Assembly (NCBI RefSeq): GCF_004216535.1
Contig: NZ_SGWX01000001.1
Coordinates: 2,852,001 to 2,916,000 of the forward strand
Direction of reading: 5' to 3'
DNA: 64,000 nt
Source of the DNA: Xylanimonas ulmi
GTDB taxonomy: Bacteria > Actinomycetota > Actinomycetes > Actinomycetales > Cellulomonadaceae
Below the pieces are notes generated by a model that worked only from the letters and a program-made list of their open reading frames with translations, did not search any database and was not told the DNA's origin. Both the position numbers and the translations under genes were made by a program. This document shows, piece after piece, positions 1 through 9,444 of this stretch. The stretch's first letter is position 1. The number at the start of each line of letters is the position of its first letter.

Positions 1-1
1 G

Positions 2-745
<744 letters not shown>

Positions 746-750
746 GCCGT

Positions 751-784
751 CGTCGGCCCCGCTCCTCGCGGGGCGGGGCCGACG
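751..784 (+). terminator. Hairpin after icd
   Basis: A perfect 12-bp G+C-rich inverted repeat (751-762 with 773-784, 10-nt loop) begins 5 nt after the icd stop. It has no T-tract, as is usual in high-G+C actinobacteria. It probably terminates icd and may also stop read-through from the minus-strand gene ending at 843. Confidence 0.75.
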
Positions 785-842
785 GGGGTGGTCCGGGGCC
801 ATCGGGTCTCGGACCCTCGAGTCCGGGGCGCCAGGTCCGGCG

Positions 843-1232
843 CTACCAGGTCCAGCCGCGCGAGGCGAGCTCCAGCTCCTCGCGCAGGCGCTCGGCCTCC
901 GAGGTGCGCGCGGTCGCCTCGCCCGGCCCCTCGACCGGCAGCCCGGCCCGGCGGCACGCCTCGGCCAGCAGCGCGTCATAGGCGGCCTGGGCGGCGCGTG
1001 TGTGGTGGGCGGCCGCGAACGCGTTGCTCGCCGCGAGCGCCTGGATCTCGTGGGCGATCTCCCCGAGGCGGATCTGCAGTGTCAGGGTGTCGATCGGGTC
1101 GCCCTCGATCGAGCGCCGGGCGGCGGCCCGACGGCGGCGCCACTCGCGCACGGCGACATGCGTCAGCACGGCGGCGCCCGCCAGCGTCCACGCGGCGACC
1201 GTGCCGAGGATCATCGCGAGCTGCCACGTCAT
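843..1232 (-). CDS. Hypothetical single-pass membrane protein
   Basis: A 129-residue protein. An ATG at 1232 is preceded by a GGAGGG ribosome binding site. Residues 1-28 form one hydrophobic segment, probably a signal anchor. It is followed by a basic RRRR cluster and then about 95 mostly helical, Ala/Glu-rich cytoplasmic residues with coiled-coil character ([16 protein letters not shown] near the end). I do not recognise the family and no catalytic motif is visible. It is convergent with icd and divergent from the esterase gene at 1332. A much longer reading frame continues upstream in phase, but it overlaps the esterase gene antisense and is not credible. Function unknown. Confidence 0.6.
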   Translation of the reverse strand: MTWQLAMILGTVAAWTLAGAAVLTHVAVREWRRRRAAARRSIEGDPIDTLTLQIRLGEIAHEIQALAASNAFAAAHHTRAAQAAYDALLAEACRRAGLPVEGPGEATARTSEAERLREELELASRGWTW

Positions 1233-1331
1233 CGCGCCCTCCACGTCCACTGTAGGAGCGCCGCCGCGCTCGCGCGCGCACGCGGGCCAAAGGCGTGGTG
1301 TGATCGGCCCACCGGGGGTCATGATGTGCCC

Positions 1332-2255
1332 ATGCCGACCTTCCGGAGGCCGGTGGGCGCCCTGCTCGCCGCGACCCTCCTGCTCGCGCTCGCCGCCTGC
1401 GGCGGGTCGCCGACGGCGGCACCCTCCGACGCGGCGATCGCGCCCGGCGCCTCGGGCACGGTCGCGCTCGACGACCGCCCGTTCCACCTCACCGTCCCGG
1501 CCGACTACGACCCCGACACCCCCGCGCCGCTGGTCGTCGGGCTGCACGGCTACACGTCCTCCGGGAGCGAGCTCGGCTCCTACTTCGGGCTCGACGCGCT
1601 CGCCGACCAGCGGGGGTACCTGCTCGCGCTCCCCGACGGCGCCGTCGACGGCTCGGGCAACCCGTTCTGGAACGCGACCACCGCGTGCTGCGACTTCGCC
1701 GACACCGGGGTCGACGACTCGGGCTACCTCGCGGACCTCATCACCACGGTGGAGAGCCAGTACGCGGTCGACCCGGCGCGCGTGTACGTCGTCGGGCACT
1801 CCAACGGCGGGTTCATGGCGTTGCGCATGGCGTGCGAGCACGCCGACCTGGTCACCGCCGTCGTCTCGGTCGCCGGCGAGATGACCGACGATCCGTCGTC
1901 GTGCGCGCCGAGCGCGCCCGTGAGCGTGCTGCAGGTGCAGGGCGACGCCGACGAGACCATCGCCTACGGCGGGGGCGACAACGGGCCCGGGCGCACCTAC
2001 CCCGGAGCCGAGAGGACCGTGGGCGACTGGCGGGACCTCGACGGGTGCGCCGCCACCCCGCAGGCCGGGGACCCGCTGGACCTAGAGGCCACGATCGACG
2101 GCGCCGAGACGACCACGCAGACGTGGTCCTCGTGCCAGGACGGCGCCGAGGTCGCACTGTGGACCATCGTCGGCGGCCGCCACGTCCCGACGTGGTCGCC
2201 CGACTTCGCCCCCACGGTGCTCGACTGGCTGCTGGCCCACCCCCGCGCGGCGTAG
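1332..2255 (+). CDS. Secreted PHB-depolymerase/feruloyl-esterase-family lipoprotein
   Basis: A 307-residue alpha/beta hydrolase of the esterase PHB / LpqC-like family. It starts with a lipoprotein signal: basic MPTFRR, a hydrophobic stretch, and lipobox LAAC with the lipidated Cys at residue 23. It should therefore sit on the outer face of the membrane. The oxyanion region LVVGLHGYTSSG and the nucleophile elbow GHSNGG (Ser157) are present. GDADETI probably carries the acid and GGRHVPTW the catalytic His. Likely substrates are polyester or feruloyl/acetyl esters; the exact substrate is not readable from sequence. The ATG at 1332 was chosen because the signal peptide starts there. The frame is open further upstream but non-conserved. 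The last codons and the stop are duplicated in tandem (2241-2286). Confidence 0.82.
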   Translation: MPTFRRPVGALLAATLLLALAACGGSPTAAPSDAAIAPGASGTVALDDRPFHLTVPADYDPDTPAPLVVGLHGYTSSGSELGSYFGLDALADQRGYLLALPDGAVDGSGNPFWNATTACCDFADTGVDDSGYLADLITTVESQYAVDPARVYVVGHSNGGFMALRMACEHADLVTAVVSVAGEMTDDPSSCAPSAPVSVLQVQGDADETIAYGGGDNGPGRTYPGAERTVGDWRDLDGCAATPQAGDPLDLEATIDGAETTTQTWSSCQDGAEVALWTIVGGRHVPTWSPDFAPTVLDWLLAHPRAA

Positions 2256-2286
2256 CCCCGCGCGGCGTAGCCCCCGCGCGACCTAG
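2241..2286 (+). repeat. Tandem 15-bp repeat carrying the esterase stop codon
   Basis: The 15-bp unit ccccgcgcggcgtag occurs twice exactly (2241-2255, 2256-2270). A third, diverged copy runs to about 2286. The first copy contains the TAG stop of the esterase gene. Because the period is a multiple of three, the second copy places another in-frame TAG 15 nt downstream. Confidence 0.85.
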
Positions 2287-2294
2287 CCCCAACG
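2283..2294 (+). repeat. Left copy of a 12-bp direct repeat flanking the ATPase gene
   Basis: The 12-mer ctagccccaacg occurs here and again, in the same orientation, at 3807-3818. The two copies flank the DUF4143-type ATPase gene on both sides. The right copy forms the left arm of a hairpin. This could be a trace of insertion or a shared end signal. Confidence 0.55.
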
Positions 2295-2428
2295 TGACTG
2301 GCGACCTGGGGAAACACGCGAGATTGTGGGGATTGCCGTCGGTGACTGTCCGTGCTGTCGGGGCCTGGGGGATGCCGTAGACACCCACTGAGGCGCCCAG
2401 GCTTTGTGCAGCGGTCAGCCCCAAGGTA

Positions 2429-3700
2429 TTACGGGCCGAGGAGGGCGAGCGGGACGACGGCGATGCCGTCTCGGCGGCGGTATGCGTAGGGTCCCGTGTT
2501 GATGACGACGGCGTCCTGCACGAGTTCGCCCATCTGCTCCTTGAGCCAGAGCAGGTGCTTGACGTCCGAGTCGTTGATCGTGTCGGACAGCTTGACTTCC
2601 AGGGCGACGACCCGTCGGTCGTTCGTCTCCACGATGATGTCGACTTCACGGTCTCCGTTCTTGGTACGCAGGTGGCCGACTCGTGCGTCCATCGCCTCGG
2701 CGTAGGTGCGCACAGATTGAACGGCGAGCGACTCGAACAGTGCACCGAGCCAGGTGCCCGCGCTCGGAGACGGCACGGCACCTTCGCCGAGCAGCAGTCC
2801 CTGGGCGCCGATGCCGACCATGCGCGCCGCCAACGCCGGGTCGACGAGGTGGTGCTTGGGAGAGACGGTCAGTCGCTTGAGCGGCGCGAGTGCCGGAGTC
2901 CATGCCTCGACCGGGTCGAGGATGAACAGTCGCTTGAGATGCTCCCGGTAGCCGTCGACCGTGGCGCGCGCGGGCTTGTCAGGGTCCCCGGCGGTCGCGG
3001 CATTGAGGATCTTCGTGTACTCGGTCGTCGATGCGGACGCGGCGCCATAGGCCTTGAGCCAGGACATCAATGCCGAGGGCCGGCGCACAGTGACCCCGTT
3101 CTCCTGGAGGTCCCTGTCAACGATGCGGTCCAGGTATCCGTCGAGCTGACGGTCGCGGAACCGATCTGGGGCATCGCGGATCCCGGGGAACCCCGACCGG
3201 AGGATCTCGCCGACGTAGTCGTGGACGGCGCGCTTGGTGGAGCCTTCTATCGCCGCGCCCCCGGCATGCAACTGCTTCAAGGACACTGTCGGGATCTCGA
3301 AGTTGCGCTCGGCCAGTGACATCGGGCGCATCAATAGCCGGACGATCCGACCTGCCCCGCTGTGGATGCGCGTGCCCGGGGCGACATCGGCGGAGCCCGC
3401 CAGCAAGAACCTGCCGTACTCGCGCGGGGCGTCATCGACGGCCGTGCGCACCCTGTCCCAGACCTGCGGCTCCAGCTGCCACTCATCGATGAGGACCGGC
3501 GGCGTGGCCTGGGCCACGAGGTCGTAGTTCCCCCGGACGGCCTCGCGCGTCCGGGGATCAGAGATCGTGAGGACCGTCTTTGCCCGCCGACTGGCGGTGG
3601 CGGTTTTCCCGACCCCCTTCGCGCCTTCGAGGGCGATGGCCACGAGTCCAGCTCGTGCCTCGTCCAGGAAGTCGTCAACCACACGTCTTTGGTAGGTCAC
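2429..3700 (-). CDS. P-loop ATPase with C-terminal DUF4143 / nuclease-like domain
   Basis: A 423-residue AAA-type ATPase. Walker A GAKGVGKT is at residues 26-33 and Walker B VLIDEWQ near 69-75. A LLAGSADV sensor-like motif and the R-M--LAERN region typical of the archaeal-type AAA_14 domain follow. The C-terminal third is a DUF4143 domain with a REVDIIVE ... VALEVK pattern, the D...E-x-K arrangement of PD-(D/E)xK folds. The family is widespread as solitary, strain-variable genes; its role is unknown. The GTG at 3700 lies just before the conserved RRVVDD-LDE opening. The gene has visibly lower third-position G+C than its neighbours and is flanked by a 12-bp repeat, which suggests acquisition by transfer. 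Confidence 0.85.
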   Translation of the reverse strand: MTYQRRVVDDFLDEARAGLVAIALEGAKGVGKTATASRRAKTVLTISDPRTREAVRGNYDLVAQATPPVLIDEWQLEPQVWDRVRTAVDDAPREYGRFLLAGSADVAPGTRIHSGAGRIVRLLMRPMSLAERNFEIPTVSLKQLHAGGAAIEGSTKRAVHDYVGEILRSGFPGIRDAPDRFRDRQLDGYLDRIVDRDLQENGVTVRRPSALMSWLKAYGAASASTTEYTKILNAATAGDPDKPARATVDGYREHLKRLFILDPVEAWTPALAPLKRLTVSPKHHLVDPALAARMVGIGAQGLLLGEGAVPSPSAGTWLGALFESLAVQSVRTYAEAMDARVGHLRTKNGDREVDIIVETNDRRVVALEVKLSDTINDSDVKHLLWLKEQMGELVQDAVVINTGPYAYRRRDGIAVVPLALLGP

Positions 3701-3806
3701 CTGGCGAACTTAGCATCTTGACGGCCTTGAGCTAGGCAGATCGTCAGCATCCTACTAGGCGTTTGGTCGTCGCTTGGCTAGGCGTCTTGTCACGCCTCGG
3801 CAAGGT

Positions 3807-3839
3807 CTAGCCCCAACGCCAGCCCGGCGTTGGGGCTAG
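3807..3839. terminator. 14-bp perfect inverted repeat between ATPase gene and purL
   Basis: ctagccccaacgcc (3807-3820) pairs perfectly with its complement at 3826-3839 across a 5-nt loop. It lies downstream of purL (minus strand, stop at 3882) and upstream of the ATPase gene, so it most likely terminates purL. Its left arm contains the 12-mer also found at 2283. Confidence 0.65.
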
Positions 3840-3881
3840 CCCGGCGCGACGCCTGGGAGGCCCGGGCGGGCTCAGGCGGGC

Positions 3882-6188
3882 TCAGGCGAACAGGCGCGGA
3901 AGGGTGGTCTCGTGGGCCTCGCGGGCCTCGGCGAGCGGGATGGAGACCTCGTCGACGGTGACCGACTCGCCGCCGGTCGTGCCGATCGCCAGGACAGGGA
4001 CGCCCGCGGCCTCGGCGGCGGCGACGAGCTCGGCCTCGCGGGCCGGGTCGAGCGCGACCAGCGCGCGCGCCGTTGTCTCGCTGAACAGCGCGGCGAACGG
4101 ACTGACGCCGTCACGCTCGACGACGCCCGCGACCGAGGCGGTCACGCCCACGCCGTAGCGCAGCGACGACTCCGCCAGCGCCTGCATCAGGCCGCCCTCG
4201 GACAGGTCGTGCGCCGCGGCCGCCAGTCCCGCGCGGCGGGCGCCGATGAGCACCGAGGCCAGCGCGCGCTCGGCGGCCAGGTCGACACGCGGCGGCACAC
4301 CGCCCAGGTGGCCGTGCTCGACGTCGGCCCAGGCCGACCCGTCGAGCTCGTCGGCCGTCGCGCCCAGCAGCAGCACGCGCAGGCCCGGCGCGCGCCAGCC
4401 CGACGGCACCGCGGTGCGCACGTCGTCGAGCACCCCCAGCACGCCCACGACGGGCGTGGGGTGGATGGCCGAGTCGACCAGGCCGGGGGCGCCCGTCTCG
4501 TTGTAGAGCGAGACGTTGCCGCCCGTCACGGGCACCTCGAGCGCCTGGCACGCGTCGGCCAGGCCCTCGATCGCCTCGACGAGCTGCCACATCGAGTCCG
4601 GGTTCTCGGGCGAGCCGAAGTTGAGGCAGTCGGTCACCGCCAGGGGCGTGGCCCCCGCCACGGCCACGTTGCGGTACGCCTCGGCGAGCGCGAGCTGGGC
4701 GCCGGTGCGCGGGTCGAGCTTGGCGTAGCGCCCGTTGGCGTCGGTCGCGAGCGCGACACCCAGGTTCGTCGTCTCGTCGACGCGGACCACCCCGCCGTCG
4801 TCGGGCTGGGCGAGCGCGGTGTTGCCCTGCACGAACCGGTCGTACTGGTCGGTGACCCACGCCTTGGAGGCCAGGTTGGGCGAGGCCAGCAGGCGCAGCG
4901 CCGTCGCGCGCAGCTCGGCGGGCGACGTCGGACGGGCCAGGGCGGCGCTCGTGTCGGCGACCAGCGCGTCCTGCCAGGCCGGGCGCGCGTACGGGCGGTC
5001 GTAGACCGGGCCCTCGTGCGCGACGGTCTTGGGGTCGACGTCGACGATGCGCTGGCCGTGGTGGTCGATGGTCAGGCGGCCGGAGTCGTTGACCTCGCCG
5101 ACCACGGAGGTCTCGACGTCCCACTTGGAGGTGATCGCGAGGAACTCCTCCAGCTTCTCGGGCCGGACGACCGCCATCATGCGCTCCTGCGACTCCGACA
5201 TGAGGATCTCGCCGGCGTTGAGCGTGGGGTCGCGCAGCAGCACGTCGTCGAGGAAGACGTGCATGCCACCCTCACCGTTGGACGCGAGCTCGGAGGTGGC
5301 GCACGAGATGCCCGCGGCGCCCAGGTCCTGGATGCCCTCGACGACCTTGGCCGCGAAGAGCTCCAGGCAGCACTCGATGAGCACCTTCTCCATGAAGGGG
5401 TCGCCCACCTGCACCGACGGGCGCTTGGCGGGCACGCCGTCCTCGAACGTCTCGGACGCGAGGATCGAGGCGCCGCCGATGCCGTCGCCGCCCGTGCGGG
5501 CGCCGAACAGGATGACCTTGTTGCCGACGCCGCTCGCGTTGGCCAGGTGGATGTCGTCGTGGCGCAGCACACCCACGCACAGCGCGTTGACCAGCGGGTT
5601 GCCCTGGTAGGAGGCGTCGAACACGAGTTCGCCGCCGATGTTGGGCAGGCCCAGGCTGTTGCCGTAGCCGCCGACGCCGGAGACCACGCCGTGCACCACA
5701 CGGGCCGTGTCGGGGTGCTCGACGTCGCCGAAGCGCAGCTGGTCCATGACCGCGACGGGCCGGGCGCCCATCGAGATGATGTCGCGCACGATGCCGCCCA
5801 CACCGGTCGCGGCTCCCTGGTACGGCTCGACGAACGAGGGATGGTTGTGCGACTCGACCTTAAAGGTCACCGCCCAGCCGTCGCCGATGTCGACCACACC
5901 GGCGTTCTCGCCGATGCCGACGAGCAGGTGCTCACGCATGGCGTCGGTGACGCGCTCACCGAACCGGCGCAGGTGGACCTTGGAGGACTTGTAGGAGCAG
6001 TGCTCGCTCCACATGACCGAGTACATCGCGAGCTCGGCGGCCGTGGGGCGCCGGCCCAGGATGTCGCGGATGCGCTGGTACTCGTCGGGCTTGAGGCCGA
6101 GCTCCGCGAACGGCTGCGCCTCGTCGGGCGTGGCCGCGGCGTTCTCCACGGTGTCGAGAGTCGGGCGGGCGGTGGAGGCGGCGGTCAT
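3882..6188 (-). CDS. purL: Phosphoribosylformylglycinamidine synthase subunit PurL
   Basis: A 768-residue small-type PurL, the ATP-dependent synthetase subunit that works with PurS and PurQ (encoded at 28.1-29.1 kb). It converts FGAR and glutamine-derived ammonia to FGAM, step 4 of purine synthesis. Signatures seen: [12 protein letters not shown] near residues 60-72, [18 protein letters not shown], the [10 protein letters not shown] glycine loop and a second repeat with TDCLNFG and [11 protein letters not shown]. The length matches the three-subunit Gram-positive PurLQS type, not the 1,300-residue fused form. The ATG at 6188 has a GAGGAG site; upstream in-phase codons are non-conserved. A TAGACT hexamer about 110 nt upstream is a likely -10 box. 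The 3' end shows a 10-bp duplication around the stop (3866-3887). Confidence 0.97.
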   Translation of the reverse strand: MTAASTARPTLDTVENAAATPDEAQPFAELGLKPDEYQRIRDILGRRPTAAELAMYSVMWSEHCSYKSSKVHLRRFGERVTDAMREHLLVGIGENAGVVDIGDGWAVTFKVESHNHPSFVEPYQGAATGVGGIVRDIISMGARPVAVMDQLRFGDVEHPDTARVVHGVVSGVGGYGNSLGLPNIGGELVFDASYQGNPLVNALCVGVLRHDDIHLANASGVGNKVILFGARTGGDGIGGASILASETFEDGVPAKRPSVQVGDPFMEKVLIECCLELFAAKVVEGIQDLGAAGISCATSELASNGEGGMHVFLDDVLLRDPTLNAGEILMSESQERMMAVVRPEKLEEFLAITSKWDVETSVVGEVNDSGRLTIDHHGQRIVDVDPKTVAHEGPVYDRPYARPAWQDALVADTSAALARPTSPAELRATALRLLASPNLASKAWVTDQYDRFVQGNTALAQPDDGGVVRVDETTNLGVALATDANGRYAKLDPRTGAQLALAEAYRNVAVAGATPLAVTDCLNFGSPENPDSMWQLVEAIEGLADACQALEVPVTGGNVSLYNETGAPGLVDSAIHPTPVVGVLGVLDDVRTAVPSGWRAPGLRVLLLGATADELDGSAWADVEHGHLGGVPPRVDLAAERALASVLIGARRAGLAAAAHDLSEGGLMQALAESSLRYGVGVTASVAGVVERDGVSPFAALFSETTARALVALDPAREAELVAAAEAAGVPVLAIGTTGGESVTVDEVSIPLAEAREAHETTLPRLFA

Positions 6189-6298
6189 CAAGCTCCTCGA
6201 GGTCGCACGTTGCCAGGGCCGGGTGAGCTCCGCGGCGCGTGTGTGCGGCGGTTCCGGCGTCGGCCATGGCGGGTGTGGTGCGCGAGACGCGCGCGCAC

Positions 6299-6304
6299 AG
6301 TCTA
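6299..6304 (-). promoter_or_regulatory. Candidate purL -10 box (TAGACT)
   Basis: On the minus strand TAGACT lies about 110 nt before the purL start. The same hexamer occurs about 100 nt before purS (29184-29189) and directly before purD (35762-35767). No convincing TTGACA-like -35 accompanies any of them. Confidence 0.4.
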
Positions 6305-6440
6305 TCCGCGCGGTGCGCGCGCACGGCCCCACAGTCGCCACCGGTCTCCCAGCGCCAAGCCCCGCGCCGGCCCGCGCGAGAGCCGATCCTGTGGCTGTGG
6401 CGGGCGTTGGGGCGCTCGGCCACCGGGAGGTGTGTGCGTG

Positions 6441-6827
6441 ATGGCGATACCGGACGGGGTGTGCTGGGGGCTCAGCGATGAGGGCTCGCCGGGCTGGCTC
6501 GTGACCCACACGCGGTTGCCCGGCGTGCCGTGGCGCGTGCGCCTGCCCGCGCCGATGCCCGCGGCCTGGGTGCCGCACCTGCTGCTGACGGCGTTCGGGC
6601 TCGCGCTCGTGACCTGGATCGGCATGACGTCCTGCGGCCACGGCCTGCTGGTCGCACTGGCCGCGGCGGGCGTGGCCGCGTGGGCGCCCGGGTGCCTGCT
6701 ACGCCCGTTCGCGCGGGTGCGGCTGCGCCGCGAGGCCTTCTCGGTGCTCTCGGCGCTCTACGAGCGGCCCGACTCCGACGGCGCCGACGGCGCGGGACCC
6801 GACGCCCAAGCGCCCCACCACCCATGA
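6441..6827 (+). CDS. Hypothetical small membrane protein
   Basis: A 128-residue protein. The ATG at 6441 follows gggaggtgtgtgcgtg, which carries a GGAGG site; a GTG 9 nt upstream is an alternative start. The N-terminal 45 residues are hydrophilic ([15 protein letters not shown]). Two closely spaced hydrophobic segments follow at about residues 50-68 and 72-92, then a basic loop and an Asp/Gly/Pro-rich tail. I do not recognise the family. It is divergent from purL and precedes another small membrane protein on the same strand by 61 nt, so the two could be co-transcribed. Confidence 0.5.
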   Translation: MAIPDGVCWGLSDEGSPGWLVTHTRLPGVPWRVRLPAPMPAAWVPHLLLTAFGLALVTWIGMTSCGHGLLVALAAAGVAAWAPGCLLRPFARVRLRREAFSVLSALYERPDSDGADGAGPDAQAPHHP

Positions 6828-6888
6828 CACCCGCTGCGGATGCGCGCGTGGCCCGACCGTCGTCCTATGGGGGAAGGGGGAAGGAGTC

Positions 6889-7290
6889 ATGCGCATGAGG
6901 TCTGTGTTGCTGACAGGGGTCGGGATCGCACTCGTGGACGGGACGCTCCTGGGCGTCGCCCTCGGCTACGGGCAGTGGGGCGCCGCGGCGGCCGCGCTCG
7001 CCGTGGGGCTCGTCGCCGCCGTCGTCCTGGCCTGGCTGACGCCCGTCGGCGCCGCGGCGCCGACGACGGTCACGGTCACGCTCGCCGGGGCCCCGGCGTC
7101 CGCGCCGGTGGACGACGACGCCGAAGTGAGACCCGACGCCGAGGTGAGGCCCGACGCCAGGGCGGGCGCCGCGGCCGGCGGGTCCGCTGCGCCGGCGCCG
7201 CGTCAGACACCGGCGCAGCCGACACCGGGGCAGGTGGCACCGGGGCAGGCGGCGCCCGAGCCGGCCTACCCGGCCCCCGCCGCGGCCTGA
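6889..7290 (+). CDS. Hypothetical membrane protein with low-complexity tail
   Basis: A 133-residue protein. The ATG at 6889 has a clear GGGAAGGAG site. Two hydrophobic helices occupy about residues 5-25 and 31-52. A disordered C-terminal half rich in Ala, Pro, Asp and Gln follows, with short repeats (DAEVRPDAEVRPDA; TPAQPTPGQVAPGQAAPEP). No family recognised. The membrane hairpin with a long Pro/Ala tail could be anchored with the tail on either face. The stop lies in a 19-bp tandem repeat shared with the 3' end of the convergent acyl-CoA dehydrogenase gene. Confidence 0.55.
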   Translation: MRMRSVLLTGVGIALVDGTLLGVALGYGQWGAAAAALAVGLVAAVVLAWLTPVGAAAPTTVTVTLAGAPASAPVDDDAEVRPDAEVRPDARAGAAAGGSAAPAPRQTPAQPTPGQVAPGQAAPEPAYPAPAAA

Positions 7291-7340
7291 GCCGTCAGCG
7301 CGGGCCCGAGCCGTCAGCGCGGGCCCGAGCCGTCAGCGCG
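7289..7340 (+). repeat. 19-bp tandem repeat across two convergent gene ends
   Basis: About 2.7 copies of gagccgtcagcgcgggccc lie between the stops of the membrane-protein gene (TGA 7288-7290) and the acyl-CoA dehydrogenase gene (minus strand, stop at 7333). The third copy carries the dehydrogenase stop codon. Confidence 0.85.
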
Positions 7341-9444
7341 CGCGGGCCTTGAACGCCTTCTCGGGCGTGGGCGCCGCACCCGAGGCGCGCTGCGCCTCGT
7401 GGTAGGCGCGCGCCTCGTCCTGGCGCTCGCGCTCGGCGCCGGTCGCGATGGCGGCGCGCAGGTGGTCGTCGCCCAGTCCCCACGCGTCGACCAGGTCGAG
7501 CACGTGCGGGCGCAGCCGCCGCAGCAGCGTGTGCAGCTCGGACTCCACGGCGCGGGCGCGCGCGCCCGACAGGCGCCCGTGGGCCAGGAACCACCCGAGG
7601 TCGCGCTCGATGACGCTCAGCGCGTACACGTCTCGCAGCACGCCGAGCACGGCGCGCGTGCCGACGTCCTTGGTCGCCTCGACGGCCGCGGTGAACGCGT
7701 CCCAGCGCACCAGCTCGGCGTGCGAGCGGGCCGCGTCGATGAGCGCGACCTGGTGGCGGTCGAAGATCGCCTGCCCCGTGGCCGGGTCGGCCTTGCGCGC
7801 GGGCCGCAGCCCGAGGGTCACGGCCGCGACCTTGGCCTCCACGCGCTCGGTGAGCAGCGCGCGCTGGGCGTCGGCGTCAAAGTGCGCGCCCCGGGTGGGC
7901 GGGGCGACGACGTCGGCCACGGCCTGCGCGGCGCGGCGCAGCGGCGCCTTGTGCAGCGCGGCGTCGGCGACCTGGCCGAGCACGAACCGGGCCTTGCCCG
8001 GGGCCGTGGCGACCTGCGCGCCGAGCGACGCGGCGTAGTCGCCCACCAGCCGCTTGCCCACGAGCTGCAGCAGCACCGTGTTGTCGCCCTCGAAGGTCGC
8101 GTACACGTCGAGGTCGGCGCGCAGGCTCGTGATCCGGTTCTCGGTGAGGAAGCCCGCTCCCCCGCACGCCTCGCGGCACTCCTGCAGCGTCGTGAGCGCG
8201 AACTCGGTCGACGTCGCCTTGAGCGCCGCCGCCATGGTCTCCAGGTCCTGACGCTGCTCGGGGGTGTCGCCGCGCCCGCTGAACACGTCGTCGAACAGGT
8301 CGAGCAGTCGCTCGTGCGCGTAGTGCAGCGCGTAAGTCTCCGCGATGCGCGGGATCAGCCGACGCCGGTGCGTGGCGTAGTCGAGCAGCACGACCTCCTC
8401 GTCCGGGCTCGCGCTGGCGAACTGCCGGCGCTCGGCCGCGTAACGCGTGGCGATGGCCAGGCCGATGCGCGAAGCGACGCCCGCGGCGCCGTCGAGCGAG
8501 ACGCGGCCCTGCACCAGCGCGCCGAGCATCGTGAAGAAGCGGCGTCCGGGGCTGTCGATCGGTGAGGTGTACGTGCCGTCGGCGGCGACCTGGCCGTAGC
8601 GGGCCAGCAGGTCGGCGCGCGGGACGCGCACATGGTCGAACCAGAGGCGCCCGTTGTCGACGCCGCGCAGGCCGCCCTTGAGGCCGTCGTCGTCACCGCC
8701 GACGCCCGGCAGGAAGTGGCCCTCCGCGTCACGGATCGGCACGTAGAAGCAGTGCACGCCGTAGTCGACGCCGCCGGTGATGAGCCGCGCGAACACGGTC
8801 GCGGCCGTCGCGTGCAGCGCCGCGTTGCCGAGGTAGTCCTTCCACGCCGCGCGGAACGGCGTGTGGATCACGAACTCCTCGGTGTCCGGGTCGTAGGTCG
8901 CGGTGGTGCCGATGGCGGCGACGTCGGAGCCGTGGCCGGTCTCGGTCATGGCGAACGAGCCGGGCACCGACAGGTCCATGGCGCCGGGCAGCAGGCGGTC
9001 CTGCTGCTCGGGCGTGCCCAGGTGCAGGATCGCGGCGGCGAAAAGCCCCCACTGGACGCCCGCCTTGATCTGCAGCGACGGGTCGCCGCTGACGAACTCC
9101 TCGAACCCGGCCAGGTTGGCGCCGTGCGCGTCGCGTCCGCCCAGCCGCTCGGGGAACGCGAGCCACGACTGGTGCTGCGGGTCGGCGGCCATGAGGCGGC
9201 ACTGACCCAGCACGCGCTCGCGGTGCTCGGCCGTCGTGAGCGACTCGTCCTTCCAGAACTCGGGCTGGGCGGCGCGGGCTCGCGCGGCGGCGCGCCACTG
9301 CGGCCAGCGTCCCAGCAGCGCGTCGTGCAGCGCGGCGACGTCGACGTGCGGCCCGCGGGGGTGGCTCGCGGGCTCCTGCTCGGCCAGGTCGGTCGTGGGC
9401 TCGACGAGCTCGTCCACAGCGCTCGGCTCGGTCGTGGTGGTCAT
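7333..9444 (-). CDS. Acyl-CoA oxidase/dehydrogenase family flavoprotein
   Basis: A 703-residue FAD enzyme that introduces the first double bond in fatty acyl-CoA beta-oxidation. The N-terminal 50 residues are low complexity. Then follow the acyl-CoA dehydrogenase N-domain, the flavin-binding FAMTETGHGSDVAAIGTTATYD motif, the middle beta domain and the C-terminal helical domain with FEGDNTVLLQ, where the Glu is the expected catalytic base. The ATYDP...EFVIHTP segment and length (about 600-700) resemble acyl-CoA oxidases (ACOX type) more than 380-residue dehydrogenases. Whether O2 or ETF is the acceptor cannot be told. The ATG at 9444 overlaps the TetR stop by 4 nt (ATGA), so the two are translationally coupled and probably autoregulated. 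Confidence 0.9.
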   Translation of the reverse strand: MTTTTEPSAVDELVEPTTDLAEQEPASHPRGPHVDVAALHDALLGRWPQWRAAARARAAQPEFWKDESLTTAEHRERVLGQCRLMAADPQHQSWLAFPERLGGRDAHGANLAGFEEFVSGDPSLQIKAGVQWGLFAAAILHLGTPEQQDRLLPGAMDLSVPGSFAMTETGHGSDVAAIGTTATYDPDTEEFVIHTPFRAAWKDYLGNAALHATAATVFARLITGGVDYGVHCFYVPIRDAEGHFLPGVGGDDDGLKGGLRGVDNGRLWFDHVRVPRADLLARYGQVAADGTYTSPIDSPGRRFFTMLGALVQGRVSLDGAAGVASRIGLAIATRYAAERRQFASASPDEEVVLLDYATHRRRLIPRIAETYALHYAHERLLDLFDDVFSGRGDTPEQRQDLETMAAALKATSTEFALTTLQECREACGGAGFLTENRITSLRADLDVYATFEGDNTVLLQLVGKRLVGDYAASLGAQVATAPGKARFVLGQVADAALHKAPLRRAAQAVADVVAPPTRGAHFDADAQRALLTERVEAKVAAVTLGLRPARKADPATGQAIFDRHQVALIDAARSHAELVRWDAFTAAVEATKDVGTRAVLGVLRDVYALSVIERDLGWFLAHGRLSGARARAVESELHTLLRRLRPHVLDLVDAWGLGDDHLRAAIATGAERERQDEARAYHEAQRASGAAPTPEKAFKARAR

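Noticed and set aside
1233-1841. N-terminal extension of the 129-residue membrane protein
   Set aside because: Would lie antisense to the esterase gene; a clear ribosome binding site and signal anchor support the start at 1232.
3912-6440. Long plus-strand frame over purL
   Set aside because: Antisense shadow of purL; only its last 128 codons (from ATG 6441) lie outside purL and look like a real small membrane protein.
7299-7345. 19-bp tandem repeat considered as a transposon end
   Set aside because: No transposase, target duplication or inverted ends nearby; it fits the stop-codon duplication pattern seen at other genes.
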